A DNA stretch of 42,436 nucleotides from assembly GCA_013153405.1 (NCBI GenBank), contig JAADEM010000057.1, positions 1 through 42,436 on the forward strand, read 5' to 3'. A model generated the notes under the pieces. That model was not told where the DNA came from. It saw only the letters and a program-made list of their open reading frames with translations, and did no database searches. The number at the start of each line of letters is the position of its first letter. Positions within the stretch are counted from its first letter, which is position 1. The DNA comes from Chlorobiota bacterium (lineage in GTDB: Bacteria; Bacteroidota; Bacteroidia; Bacteroidales; Marinilabiliaceae). Shown here in pieces: positions 1 to 8,748 of this stretch. A program made the translations under genes and the position numbers.

Positions 1-15
1 AAGGAATCTCTAAAT

Positions 16-70
16 TCACAAGCATTGATAATCAAGAGATTGCTTCGTCGTTCCTCCTCGCAATGACGTC
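16..70. repeat. Dispersed intergenic repeat fragment (CGTCATTGCGAG type)
   Basis: Downstream of the protease gene. Read on the minus strand, 70-36 begins GACGTCATTGCGAGGAGGAA and ends GAAGCAATCTC, with short inverted arms ATTGC and GCAAT. From memory, a motif of this form is scattered through intergenic DNA of many bacterial genomes; a genome search is needed to show that it recurs here. Bases 16-31 (TCACAAGCATTGATAA) recur at 13493-13508 with one mismatch. No coding potential is seen. Confidence 0.5.
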
Positions 71-100
71 TGTTTTTTACTTTTTGGACATCCTCATATA

Positions 101-3100
101 TTATTCTTCAACCTCTTTCAACAAAACCTCTACTGCCTTCTCCAACTGTTGATCTCGATTTTTGGTTACCACATCCGGATCCTGTGCCACCTTGTAGTCC
201 GGCTCCAGTTGCTGATTTTCAAGATAATTGCCATTCATATCCTTAACACCAATCTGTGGAATTCCGAAATAAAGTGTCGGGTCCTGCAATGTTTCCCACC
301 AAACAGCTGTCATTGTTCCGGGAACAGGCATTCCAACTATCTTTCCTATTTTCAATGCGCGGTATGTAAACGGAAATCCGTGAGCATCTGAATAGTTACT
401 TTCACTAACCACAACAACAGATGGTTTGTACCACTTGGTAAGCGGCTCCGAGCCGAAGTATCTTCCGTGAGGATAGAAATCGGCATACCGTTTACCTGAA
501 AGCAGTGTTGCCAGGTCATCGTGCAGCCAGCCGCCACCATTAAATCTGGTATCTACAATCAAGGCTTCCTTATGATAATTACGGCCAAGAATATCGGAAT
601 AAGCCACTCTGAAGCTTTCCGAGTTCATACCCCGAACATGTACGTAACCTATCTTACCTCCCGACAAAGAATCAACTTCTGCCCTGCGGCGCTTCACCCA
701 GCGCTGATACAGCATTTCACTCACCTTACGGTTCGATACTGGTTTTACGGTCTCTTCCCATCGTTCTCCTGTTTCAGGATTGTAAAGCGACAACAAGGTC
801 AGTTTACCCTCTTTATGATTCAATTCCCTGAAAAGCTCAGACTTGTTATTTACCGCAACAGCATCAACCTTTTCGATAACAGTACCTTCTTTTATCTTAG
901 AGCCGTCTTTAACTAGCGGGCTCTTCTCAATCACCTCAGCTATCTTAAGTCCGGTACCGGAATAACTGTCGTCCCAGAAAACACCGAGACGGGCTGTCCT
1001 GTCCCCTTTGGGATCACTATATCTGTAGCCCGAACCTGTATGTGAACCGTTAAGCTCACCCAGCATCTCGCTTAGCATCTCTGCATAATCAAAGTTATTA
1101 TTAATGTACGGTAAAAATCTCCTGTAATTCTCTTTGTAATACTCCCAATCGATTCCGTGAAGGGTCGGATCATAAAATTTCTTCAGGACCTGACGCCAAA
1201 CATGATCAAACATATACTCTCTTTCGGCAGCACGATCAAGAAACATCTCTGCCTTGTATTGAACTCCCTTTTGTTTCATTCCGGCAAGGGTAATCTTAGT
1301 TATTTTACCACCCGCAAAAACAAAAAGATTCTTAAATGCACTGTCTGCTTCAATGCTGCCACCTCTTCCCTGCAGTTTCAATACAAGTTTGGTCTCATTC
1401 TCTTTTATTTTATGAACCCACAAATCATAACCTTTCTCAAATTTGGCAAGATAATAAAGCTCATCGCCATCGGGAGAAAGAACAGCATCAGCAAGAGATG
1501 ATGAATTTATGGTTAAACGTGCAACACGGTCATCAATATTTTCAAGATCTATTTTCAACTCCTTCGACTTGTCTGTTTTTACAGGTTCTGTTTTATTTTC
1601 TTTTTTAGCTTTATCTTTTTTTGCTTCTTTCTTCTCTTTTTTATCTTTTTTCTGTTTTTCTTTATAAAGCTCATACTCCTCCTTACTCATCTTAAAAAGG
1701 TCATAATTCTTTTCATTGAAAAACATTGCAAAAACATCCCGTTGAGAACCCCAGCTGCCATGACTTCTTAAACCTTCTCGATCCGAGAACCAGATCATAG
1801 CATTTCCTTTCATTGCCCATTTAGGACGATTATCGTTATAACCGCTTTTGGTCATATTTTTAACCTCACCTGATCCATCGGCTTTTACAAGTCCAACATC
1901 ATGAGAGAAAGCAACATTTGGTGAAAATGCCACAAGAAACCATTTACCGTCTGGCGACCAGCGATACCATTGATCTCCGTCTGAATAGGAATAGTTGTAT
2001 TTTCCGTCGAGTATCTTTCTTGTTTGCTTTGAGTCAAGATTGATAACTTTAAGCGTAGTTCTCTCTTCTAAGTACGCTATTTCTTTTCCATCGGGTGAAA
2101 ATGCCGGCTGAAATGTTTCTTTGTCTGTTTCCAACACCGATTCCTCCTTCAAAATTGTTGAAGAGTAAAAATACTCCTCTTCGTCCCTTTGTATTGTAGT
2201 TGTGTATATATTCCACGAATTATTTCGCTCGGAAGCATACACAAGGGTTCTGCCATCGGAACTGAAACTGACAGAGCGTTCCTGCTCCGGTGTATTGGTT
2301 ATCTGCTTTGTAGTCTGATAATCAACCGAAGTTACAAATACCTCTCCCCTTACAATGAAAGCAACCTCTTTTCCGTTAGGCGATAGTGCCATTTCCGAAG
2401 CTCCGGATGTCATTGTAAGAAATTCAGGTTCTTTACTGTCAAGGTCTATCTGTATTTTCACATTTACTTTTTGCGGTTCCTCGCCTGGCTTCTGAGTGTA
2501 TATCTCACCATTATATCCATAACAAAGCAATCCGTTACCGGCCATACTTAAAAACCGTACGGGATTCTTCTTGAATTTTGAAATCTGAACTACATTTTCC
2601 GGATTACTGACATCAGTTTTCACTACATTAAAATCGCCAAATTGTTCACTCAGGTAATAAAGTGTTTTTCCGTCAGGAGACGGAACCGGATCGCGATCCT
2701 CACCTTTAAAACCGGTCAGTCTGGTATATTTTCCTGTCTCTGTGTCATACATCCAGATATCACGGGTAACAGAAGAAGTGTGATGCTTTCTCCATATATT
2801 TTCATAGCCTTTTCTGTCCATATAAAATATACGTTTCCCATCTTTGTCGTATTTTGCTTGTTCAGCAGGAATATCCAGAACCTGCAAAAAACCTCCACCG
2901 GTAGCAGGAACAGAATAAAGTTCCGACAACAAACCTGAGGGGAACTGTACATTCGATGGTTTGTCATAGATAGAAGCCGAGAACAAAATATTTTTACCGT
3001 CAGGGGTAAAAGAGTTTGGAGTCTCGTTACCTGAATAGTAAGTAAGCCTCTTAACCTCACCTCCATCGGCAGAAATGACATAAATATCAAAATTACCAAA

Positions 3101-3352
3101 ACGATTAGAGGCAAAGGCAATCTTTTTACTGTCGGGCGACCATACAGGTTTAAAATCATAAGCTTTATGTACAGTGAGTGGTACAGCTGTACCTCCTTCT
3201 GCCGGCACTTTGAAGATATTTCCCTTGTACGAGAAGGCAATTGTTTTGCCATCGGGTGATATGGCAGGATACCTCATCCATAAAGGCTGAGCTGAGATAA
3301 TTGATGTAGCCGAAAACAGGGCTATCATTAAAAATAAGTAAAGTTTGTTCAT
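101..3352 (-). CDS. Tricorn-like secreted S41 peptidase with PD40 propeller
   Basis: A protein of 1083 residues, probably exported and peptide-degrading. A signal peptide (about residues 1-21, ending in SAQ) is followed by WD40/PD40-type propeller repeats recognisable by recurring 'SPDGK' and 'W/F-SPDGK' motifs over about residues 25-550. A lysine/glutamate-rich linker lies near 555-600, then a second propeller part, a core domain with the 'LNGSHTG' motif (His771), a PDZ-like segment around 800-870, and an S41 catalytic domain. Ser988 in 'NYSDAHGFP', followed directly by Asp, matches the nucleophile region of the Tricorn family. His and Ser assignments rest on motif similarity only. It ends in 'DPDVVTKNRDQQLEKAVEVL', common in Bacteroidota homologues. 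It appears to be a single-gene unit with an ATG start. Confidence 0.88.
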   Translation of the reverse strand: MNKLYLFLMIALFSATSIISAQPLWMRYPAISPDGKTIAFSYKGNIFKVPAEGGTAVPLTVHKAYDFKPVWSPDSKKIAFASNRFGNFDIYVISADGGEVKRLTYYSGNETPNSFTPDGKNILFSASIYDKPSNVQFPSGLLSELYSVPATGGGFLQVLDIPAEQAKYDKDGKRIFYMDRKGYENIWRKHHTSSVTRDIWMYDTETGKYTRLTGFKGEDRDPVPSPDGKTLYYLSEQFGDFNVVKTDVSNPENVVQISKFKKNPVRFLSMAGNGLLCYGYNGEIYTQKPGEEPQKVNVKIQIDLDSKEPEFLTMTSGASEMALSPNGKEVAFIVRGEVFVTSVDYQTTKQITNTPEQERSVSFSSDGRTLVYASERNNSWNIYTTTIQRDEEEYFYSSTILKEESVLETDKETFQPAFSPDGKEIAYLEERTTLKVINLDSKQTRKILDGKYNYSYSDGDQWYRWSPDGKWFLVAFSPNVAFSHDVGLVKADGSGEVKNMTKSGYNDNRPKWAMKGNAMIWFSDREGLRSHGSWGSQRDVFAMFFNEKNYDLFKMSKEEYELYKEKQKKDKKEKKEAKKDKAKKENKTEPVKTDKSKELKIDLENIDDRVARLTINSSSLADAVLSPDGDELYYLAKFEKGYDLWVHKIKENETKLVLKLQGRGGSIEADSAFKNLFVFAGGKITKITLAGMKQKGVQYKAEMFLDRAAEREYMFDHVWRQVLKKFYDPTLHGIDWEYYKENYRRFLPYINNNFDYAEMLSEMLGELNGSHTGSGYRYSDPKGDRTARLGVFWDDSYSGTGLKIAEVIEKSPLVKDGSKIKEGTVIEKVDAVAVNNKSELFRELNHKEGKLTLLSLYNPETGERWEETVKPVSNRKVSEMLYQRWVKRRRAEVDSLSGGKIGYVHVRGMNSESFRVAYSDILGRNYHKEALIVDTRFNGGGWLHDDLATLLSGKRYADFYPHGRYFGSEPLTKWYKPSVVVVSESNYSDAHGFPFTYRALKIGKIVGMPVPGTMTAVWWETLQDPTLYFGIPQIGVKDMNGNYLENQQLEPDYKVAQDPDVVTKNRDQQLEKAVEVLLKEVEE

Positions 3353-3483
3353 TATTGAAGTGTTAAATGGTTCTATAATTTTAGGGTTCTAGTGCTCTAT
3401 GGTTAATTGTTTTTAACTTGTTAGTTTTTTGTTCCAAGAGTTTCAGTTGTTCTTTTTCTTTGCTAATCGCAAATCACTCGATT

Positions 3484-3620
3484 TTTAACCCCCTCCCACT
3501 CCTGCCTGTATAACTGCCAGATAGCCCCGGCTGTGCTGGTCAAGGGGCAGGTTTACTGTTATTTTAGTTCTAAGTTCCAGGCGTTTTTTGAACAAACCAA
3601 GAGCCAACCAACCAAAAACC
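3484..3620. repeat. Repeat-like intergenic debris between protease and DUF2721 gene
   Basis: This stretch contains a C-rich run (AACCCCCTCCCACTCC), a CCTGCC and GGCAGG inverted pair about 40 bases apart around a GC-rich core, and a terminal run AACCAAGAGCCAACCAACC that ends just beyond the stop codon of the next gene. The last run resembles the CCAA-type run at 13511-13558. It looks like degenerate copies of intergenic repeats. No ORF is supported. Confidence 0.35.
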
Positions 3621-3622
3621 GG

Positions 3623-4015
3623 TCAATCTTCCATATCTTTAAGATGAAGATCAAGTGCAACGACCGATATCTGAATTTCCCAAATGGAAAGTCCAAGTGA
3701 TACAATCATTGACACCAGAGCAACAACAAAAGTAAAATCTCCTGCCCAATCCGACCTAAAATATATAAACAATGTAGATGCCATACTCATAAACAAGCTG
3801 AACACTCCCAATATCTGCATCCAGCGTATCAGGTTCAAGCGCTTACGAAGGTTCCTGATCTGCCCAAGCAATATGTTGTCTTTGTTCTTTTTGTACTCGG
3901 AATAAAGATTACGTACTATCTGAGCATAGGAAAGAAACCTGTTGGTATATGCAAGCAAGATAAGCGACACTGCCGAAAACAACAGTGCCGGTGTGGTAAT
4001 ATGCAACTCGAACAT
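3623..4015 (-). CDS. DUF2721-type small membrane protein
   Basis: A protein of 130 residues with three hydrophobic segments: about 8-30, 66-88 and 94-118. The first ends in 'LLAYTNRFL' and is followed by a basic region 'IRNLRKRLNLIRWMQ'. This layout, with an N-terminal TM helix, a charged amphipathic middle and a C-terminal TM pair, matches what I recall of the DUF2721 family, whose function is unknown. It lies 69 bases downstream of the AsmA-like gene on the same strand and could be co-transcribed with it, although no shared regulation is visible. ATG start. The family assignment is by pattern memory and not by search. Confidence 0.65.
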   Translation of the reverse strand: MFELHITTPALLFSAVSLILLAYTNRFLSYAQIVRNLYSEYKKNKDNILLGQIRNLRKRLNLIRWMQILGVFSLFMSMASTLFIYFRSDWAGDFTFVVALVSMIVSLGLSIWEIQISVVALDLHLKDMED

Positions 4016-4084
4016 ATTTAAGTAATGTATAAATTAACTTATTTAACAGAAACAACATTTAAGTCCTTAATATAACAACAGCTA

Positions 4085-6583
4085 TCACTTAAAAATGTTC
4101 CCCAGTTTTTTCTTAATATCTTTTACCTGCTTCTTCACATTATCGTCTTTTATAAGGTTATCTATGGCTTTGTCTGCTTCTTTCGACAATTCATCTCCCA
4201 GAATCTTTTTTGCCGCATCAAGATCCAATGACACTTCAGGCTCATCAAAAGTACCTTTTACGATAATACCTACAGGAACATCATCTCCTTTTGTCGGAAC
4301 CACTCCGCCCAGCATTCCGGAAATAGCAGCAAGATCTTTGCGACTCACAGGCATATCTACACGATAATCCATTGTTTTATCAAGTCCCTGACGGCCCTGT
4401 ATTTTTATCTCTTTATCGTAAATTTTTGTTTTAAACGGCTCAATACTAAGACCACCTTTGTCGAGCTTGAAATTCACGTTAATATCTTTTGCAACAAACT
4501 CTTTGTAACGTTCATTCTTAAGCATTCCGGCAAGCATATTCTGAAGCTTGGTTCCTGAAACTTCTATTCCGTCTGATTTAAGGTTACCTCCGCCACTCAA
4601 CGATGCAAGCACCGGATCTCCCAGACTGTCGAGACGACTATAAAAATTAAAACCAGCACTTACCCTACCTCTGGCATTTCTGGCAAACGGCAGAATACTA
4701 TCAACAACACTGAACGATTCCGCTGCTTTATTAATACTTATACTGGAAGCCTTAATCTTGAAATCGACATATGGTTTATTCACATCTGCAGTACTATATG
4801 TTCCTGTCAAATTCATTGACCCATCGAGAAGAGACATAAGCAAACCATCGAGAACAACATTACCGTTACGAATTGTAATTTTCCCTTTTGCGTTGGTGAT
4901 AACAAGTTTATCATAAAGAATTTTATCCACCCTTGACATCAGAACAAAATCGATGTTTTTCGGAACTACTGCCAGTTCCGAAACAGATGTATCGGCTACA
5001 GATTCTTCTTCTGACCCCATTGACATCAGTTCATTTGCATCTATAAATTTTGAATGGTGCGACAATGTTCCCTTCAGCACTCCGTCTTTCAAAGCATAGG
5101 CAAGATAATTCTCCAGTTTACCGGTCATGCTGAAATCACTCTTTCCTATACGGCTATTGAAGGATTTCAGTTCAAGGTATCTTGGTGAAAAAATCATTAC
5201 CGCATCATCTATATTGATACCAAGCGGCAAATCTGCATCTGAATAGAAAAAGTCTTTCATCGTTGCAGAACCGGTAGATTTTATTTTATCATACTCTTCC
5301 TTGTCTATCATTTCATAATCACCCTCAATCTCGATATCTGCTGTAATCACACCGCTTATTTTAAAACTGTCGAGAGGAATTGCTTTTTCAAGAGAACCAA
5401 GGTTAATTTTTCCCACAGCCTTCCCGCTAAAAGTCATGTTTGAAACCGGATTTGTAATTTTCATACCCGCATCAAACGGATTACCGGCAAGTTCGAAATG
5501 AAAATTCTCAATATCGGTAACAGTAGCATCCGCAGAGCCGCCGGGATTATCAATTACACAATGAATATTTATGGCATTAACAGACTCCGGGAGATCGGGA
5601 TACTGTATTTCACCGTTATTCACGTTAAAGTCCACATTAAAAGCGGGCAAATGATCACTGTCAATGTAATCGCCTTTTACAGTTGTTACAAAATGAAAGT
5701 CTCCTGTAGTCTTTACTCCCTCTAAATCTGTCATAAACTCCTCAGGAACCAATGCAAGCAATGTCTTAAGATCCGATTTCTTTGCTGATATGGTAAGGTT
5801 TGTACCAATTGCATCATTGTCTTTAAGCTGTACCGAACCGTCAATTCCCAGAGCAAGGCCGTTCAGGGTCATCTCATTATCGAGGAATGTGAACAGCATT
5901 TTATCCATATCGGCATTAAGTTTTGCATCGAGCCCAACTTTTACTTTATTCAGGTAATTGGTTCCTTCCATTCCCACTGTAAATCCGTCTATTCCTCCTT
6001 TGAATGAGATTTCGGTATTATTTTCAGACAAATCACCGGTAAGAGCCACATTAAGTCCATTGATAAACGTTGTAAGGTCCATGGTACGGTCTTCGTACAC
6101 AATATCTCCATTTACAATTCTGAAAGAATTAATTCGCACGCTGGTTTCTGAAGCTGTTGTATCAACCTCTTCGGTTTCCTCCTCTGCCGATTCTTTCATG
6201 ATATCCCAGTTAGCTGTTGAATCAGCTAGAACTTTTGCATATACCGAAGGATGATCTATCAGAATATCATTAACCTGTATTACATCCGAAAAGACACTGC
6301 TCACATCGACAACTACAGCAAAACGGTTAAGTGACAGCAAAGTATCACCTTCAAATTTATCTTTACCCGATACGGTAAGTCCGTCAAGATGAACGTGTAT
6401 ATTAGGAAAATTTCTAATTAGCGAAAGAGAAAAGTCAGTATATTCAACTTTTGCATTTACGCTATTATTAATCTCTTCATTAACCAGTTTCTCAATCTTA
6501 CCCTTAAAAAAGAACGGAAGTATCAGCAATAAAATAAATATGCTAAAAATCGCTATTGAAAATATTTTAAAAAACTTCTTCAT
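4085..6583 (-). CDS. AsmA-family inner-membrane/periplasmic protein
   Basis: A protein of 832 residues. One N-terminal TM helix (about 7-27, 'IFSIAIFSIFILLLILPFFF') anchors a long, beta-rich, presumably periplasmic part. The start of the mature region ('NAKVEYTDFSLSLIRNFPNIHVHLDGLTVSG') is typical of AsmA-like proteins in Bacteroidota. The C-terminal part (about 640-790) has the AsmA-C pattern of repeated 'G-x-L/I-x-G' strands. An acidic Glu/Thr run near 140 is probably a flexible loop. AsmA proteins are associated with outer-membrane assembly and are now viewed as possible bridge-like lipid carriers; its specific role here is not known. ATG start. Confidence 0.85.
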   Translation of the reverse strand: MKKFFKIFSIAIFSIFILLLILPFFFKGKIEKLVNEEINNSVNAKVEYTDFSLSLIRNFPNIHVHLDGLTVSGKDKFEGDTLLSLNRFAVVVDVSSVFSDVIQVNDILIDHPSVYAKVLADSTANWDIMKESAEEETEEVDTTASETSVRINSFRIVNGDIVYEDRTMDLTTFINGLNVALTGDLSENNTEISFKGGIDGFTVGMEGTNYLNKVKVGLDAKLNADMDKMLFTFLDNEMTLNGLALGIDGSVQLKDNDAIGTNLTISAKKSDLKTLLALVPEEFMTDLEGVKTTGDFHFVTTVKGDYIDSDHLPAFNVDFNVNNGEIQYPDLPESVNAINIHCVIDNPGGSADATVTDIENFHFELAGNPFDAGMKITNPVSNMTFSGKAVGKINLGSLEKAIPLDSFKISGVITADIEIEGDYEMIDKEEYDKIKSTGSATMKDFFYSDADLPLGINIDDAVMIFSPRYLELKSFNSRIGKSDFSMTGKLENYLAYALKDGVLKGTLSHHSKFIDANELMSMGSEEESVADTSVSELAVVPKNIDFVLMSRVDKILYDKLVITNAKGKITIRNGNVVLDGLLMSLLDGSMNLTGTYSTADVNKPYVDFKIKASSISINKAAESFSVVDSILPFARNARGRVSAGFNFYSRLDSLGDPVLASLSGGGNLKSDGIEVSGTKLQNMLAGMLKNERYKEFVAKDINVNFKLDKGGLSIEPFKTKIYDKEIKIQGRQGLDKTMDYRVDMPVSRKDLAAISGMLGGVVPTKGDDVPVGIIVKGTFDEPEVSLDLDAAKKILGDELSKEADKAIDNLIKDDNVKKQVKDIKKKLGNIFK

Positions 6584-6695
6584 TGTATATTTAATTTAAA
6601 TTGTTATTCGGAATATTCTATTTACAAAAATAAGAAAAGACCAATACCCTAATGCATCATAGCTATTAAAAGAACTTAAAATAAGTAATAACGGG

Positions 6696-7142
6696 CTACT
6701 TTACCAGCACCCACCTGTTTCCCACATGAATAATTTCAAAAGAAACAGTTATGGAGATCCTCCGGTTCTTCAGATAAAAATATAATAACACTTTATCCCT
6801 TCTCTTATCAAATGATATATCACTTATAACAAATTTGTCAGGAAGTTTGTTCCCCGCCTTAGTTCTCATATCCTCAAGCGTTATTTTATCCTTAACATCA
6901 ATATCTCCACCGGTAAATCTAATCTTAACATCCACGCTACGTGAGCGAATACCCAAAATATCTTTATGTGAATAATGTATCTGAGATAAAAAAGTATACA
7001 AAACCCCATCAATTCTTTTCTCTATTGATTTCACATCAAATGAGTCTGAATATGTAATTATACACGAAGTAAATGTAAATATCAACAAAATAAAAAGTCC
7101 TGTTTTTTCATATTTCACAGGCTTTTTCCCTATAATTCTCAT
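6696..7142 (-). CDS. Hypothetical exported protein, possible lipoprotein
   Basis: A protein of 148 residues that I do not recognise. A basic N-terminus is followed by a hydrophobic stretch (about 15-26) ending in 'FTFTSC'. This resembles a lipobox, though the residue at -3 is Phe, where Leu is usual. The rest alternates charged and hydrophobic residues and ends in 'VSFEIIHVGNRWVLVK', a strand pattern like small beta-rich NTF2-like or nuclear-transport-factor-like folds; that fold guess is weak. It lies 112 bases upstream of the AsmA-like gene on the same strand and may share a transcript. ATG start. Confidence 0.5.
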   Translation of the reverse strand: MRIIGKKPVKYEKTGLFILLIFTFTSCIITYSDSFDVKSIEKRIDGVLYTFLSQIHYSHKDILGIRSRSVDVKIRFTGGDIDVKDKITLEDMRTKAGNKLPDKFVISDISFDKRRDKVLLYFYLKNRRISITVSFEIIHVGNRWVLVK

Positions 7143-7350
7143 ATCTCAAACAACTTTCTCTAAAGTTAAAAAATTGTACCTGAATATTCCGCATTAATTA
7201 CTTTTTATAAATCAAAAACAAATACATTATTCTTTTACTTTTCCGCATTGTCCGGCAAAAGTTTTAACACATCCGGGTGTCAAAACCACCAAAGCATCTT
7301 ACTTGTCAATCAATCATCAAATCCATTGTAAAACACTCAAAACAAATGCC

Positions 7351-8661
7351 ATGAACTTAAAAACAATTGTATTTTTATTTTCAACCGTAACATCATTTGA
7401 TTTATTTTCACAGGAAAAGAAGGACACATTAAAACAAAAACAAGATTTCAACATCAGTGCTGAAATAAGAACCAGAGGCAATGTGTTTAACAGTTACAAG
7501 AAACTCCCAACTGCCACAACTGATGCATCGTATGTAATAGAGCAAAGAACACGCCTGGGATTCGGATACAAAAACAAAATACTGCAAATGCAGATAACGC
7601 TGCAGGACTCCAGAATATGGGGAGATGAAAACATTGTAACCAAAACAGGAGTATTCGGCGACTCAGCCAGTGTTGACCTTCAACAGGCATGGGCTGCGCT
7701 ACAAATGGGCAACTACTGGAAATTTAAAGTAGGAAGACAGGTGCTCCATTTAGACGACGGTCGTCTGGTCAGCAACCGTAACTGGCTTAACCAGGGACTT
7801 TCGTATGATGCCGCTGTTATAAAATACAACAACAACGGTTTTAACTTGGACATTGCTCTATCGTATAACAATTCGGCCCTGAACCTGTTTGCCGGTGAAT
7901 ACGACCCGGATAAAATGAAATCACTTGATTATGTGTATTTAAGAAAGAATTTCAACAAAAACTTTACGGGCTCCTTCTCAGCCATTTTTGCAGGATACCA
8001 GCCCGAGAATGAGGTATCGAAGATACGTTTTAAAAACACCATTGGACCTTACCTTAAATACAACAACAATAAGCTTTTTGCCAAAGGTGAATTTTATTAC
8101 CAGTTCGGGAAAACGATTGATAATGTTGATGTAAGTGCATATTTTTTCAATGCCGAAACCGGTTACAGGATCAATAAGTTTTATTTCGGAGCAGGTATCG
8201 ATTATATGTCAGGCCAGGACACAGAAACTCCGCTCAATGAAACTTTTCAGGCATTCGACGTTTTGTACGGAGCCAGATTCAAATATTACGGAAACCTGAA
8301 CTATGTGCTTACACCTGCAAGCACAAAGTACGGCGGCCTGATGAACCCGTTCTTCAAATTCGATGTTAAGTTTAATAAAAATCACATACTGAAAACAACA
8401 TTTTTAATGTTGTATACGGCGCAGGACGTTCCGGATGCCACTTCTCCGGGAAGTTTCTACGACCGCAATCTCGGGCAGGAACTGGATATGATGTATATAT
8501 ATAAGATTACCCCGGATATTTTCATCAAAGCCGGTTACCACATTGCTTTCCCGACCGAAACAATGGAAATTCTTAAAGGCGTGGAACCCGGTACAAGCAA
8601 CACTCCCCAATGGTTCTGGGTGATGTTCAGTTTCAAACCAACACTGTTCTCAACCAAATAA
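7351..8661 (+). CDS. Outer-membrane porin, alginate-export-like beta barrel
   Basis: A protein of 436 residues from the preferred start 'MNLKTIVFLFSTVTSFDLFSQ', which gives a clean signal peptide; an in-frame start 48 bases upstream adds a hydrophilic extension and is less likely. The mature part has alternating strands rich in Tyr, Phe and Asn, with barrel-like phrases such as 'LGFGYKNKILQMQITLQDSRIWGDE' split across loops, and 'FKVGRQVLHLDDGRLVSNRNWLNQG'. The latter is typical of the alginate_exp (PF13372-like) family. The C-terminus ends in an aromatic strand ('WFWVMFSFKPTLF'). The family suggests solute passage across the outer membrane; the substrate cannot be deduced. The gene stands alone and ends at a strong terminator. 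Confidence 0.8.
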   Translation: MNLKTIVFLFSTVTSFDLFSQEKKDTLKQKQDFNISAEIRTRGNVFNSYKKLPTATTDASYVIEQRTRLGFGYKNKILQMQITLQDSRIWGDENIVTKTGVFGDSASVDLQQAWAALQMGNYWKFKVGRQVLHLDDGRLVSNRNWLNQGLSYDAAVIKYNNNGFNLDIALSYNNSALNLFAGEYDPDKMKSLDYVYLRKNFNKNFTGSFSAIFAGYQPENEVSKIRFKNTIGPYLKYNNNKLFAKGEFYYQFGKTIDNVDVSAYFFNAETGYRINKFYFGAGIDYMSGQDTETPLNETFQAFDVLYGARFKYYGNLNYVLTPASTKYGGLMNPFFKFDVKFNKNHILKTTFLMLYTAQDVPDATSPGSFYDRNLGQELDMMYIYKITPDIFIKAGYHIAFPTETMEILKGVEPGTSNTPQWFWVMFSFKPTLFSTK

Positions 8662-8678
8662 TAATCGTAAAAATACAG

Positions 8679-8717
8679 AAAAGCCCCTTTCCCTGCCTGT
8701 CAGGAAAAGGGGCTTTT
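8679..8717. terminator. Bidirectional intrinsic terminator
   Basis: AAAAGCCCCTTTCC pairs with GGAAAAGGGGCTTTT (one-base bulge) around a 10-base loop, with T-runs on both sides. It lies between the converging porin gene and hydrolase gene and can serve both. Confidence 0.85.
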
Positions 8718-8748
8718 TTCTGCTCAATACTATCGCTTCCGAGAAGAA

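Noticed and set aside
149-3252. Several ORFs of 60-178 codons on both strands inside the protease gene
   Set aside because: They lie wholly within a 1083-residue protein with clear domain motifs, and none shows a family signature or its own promoter.
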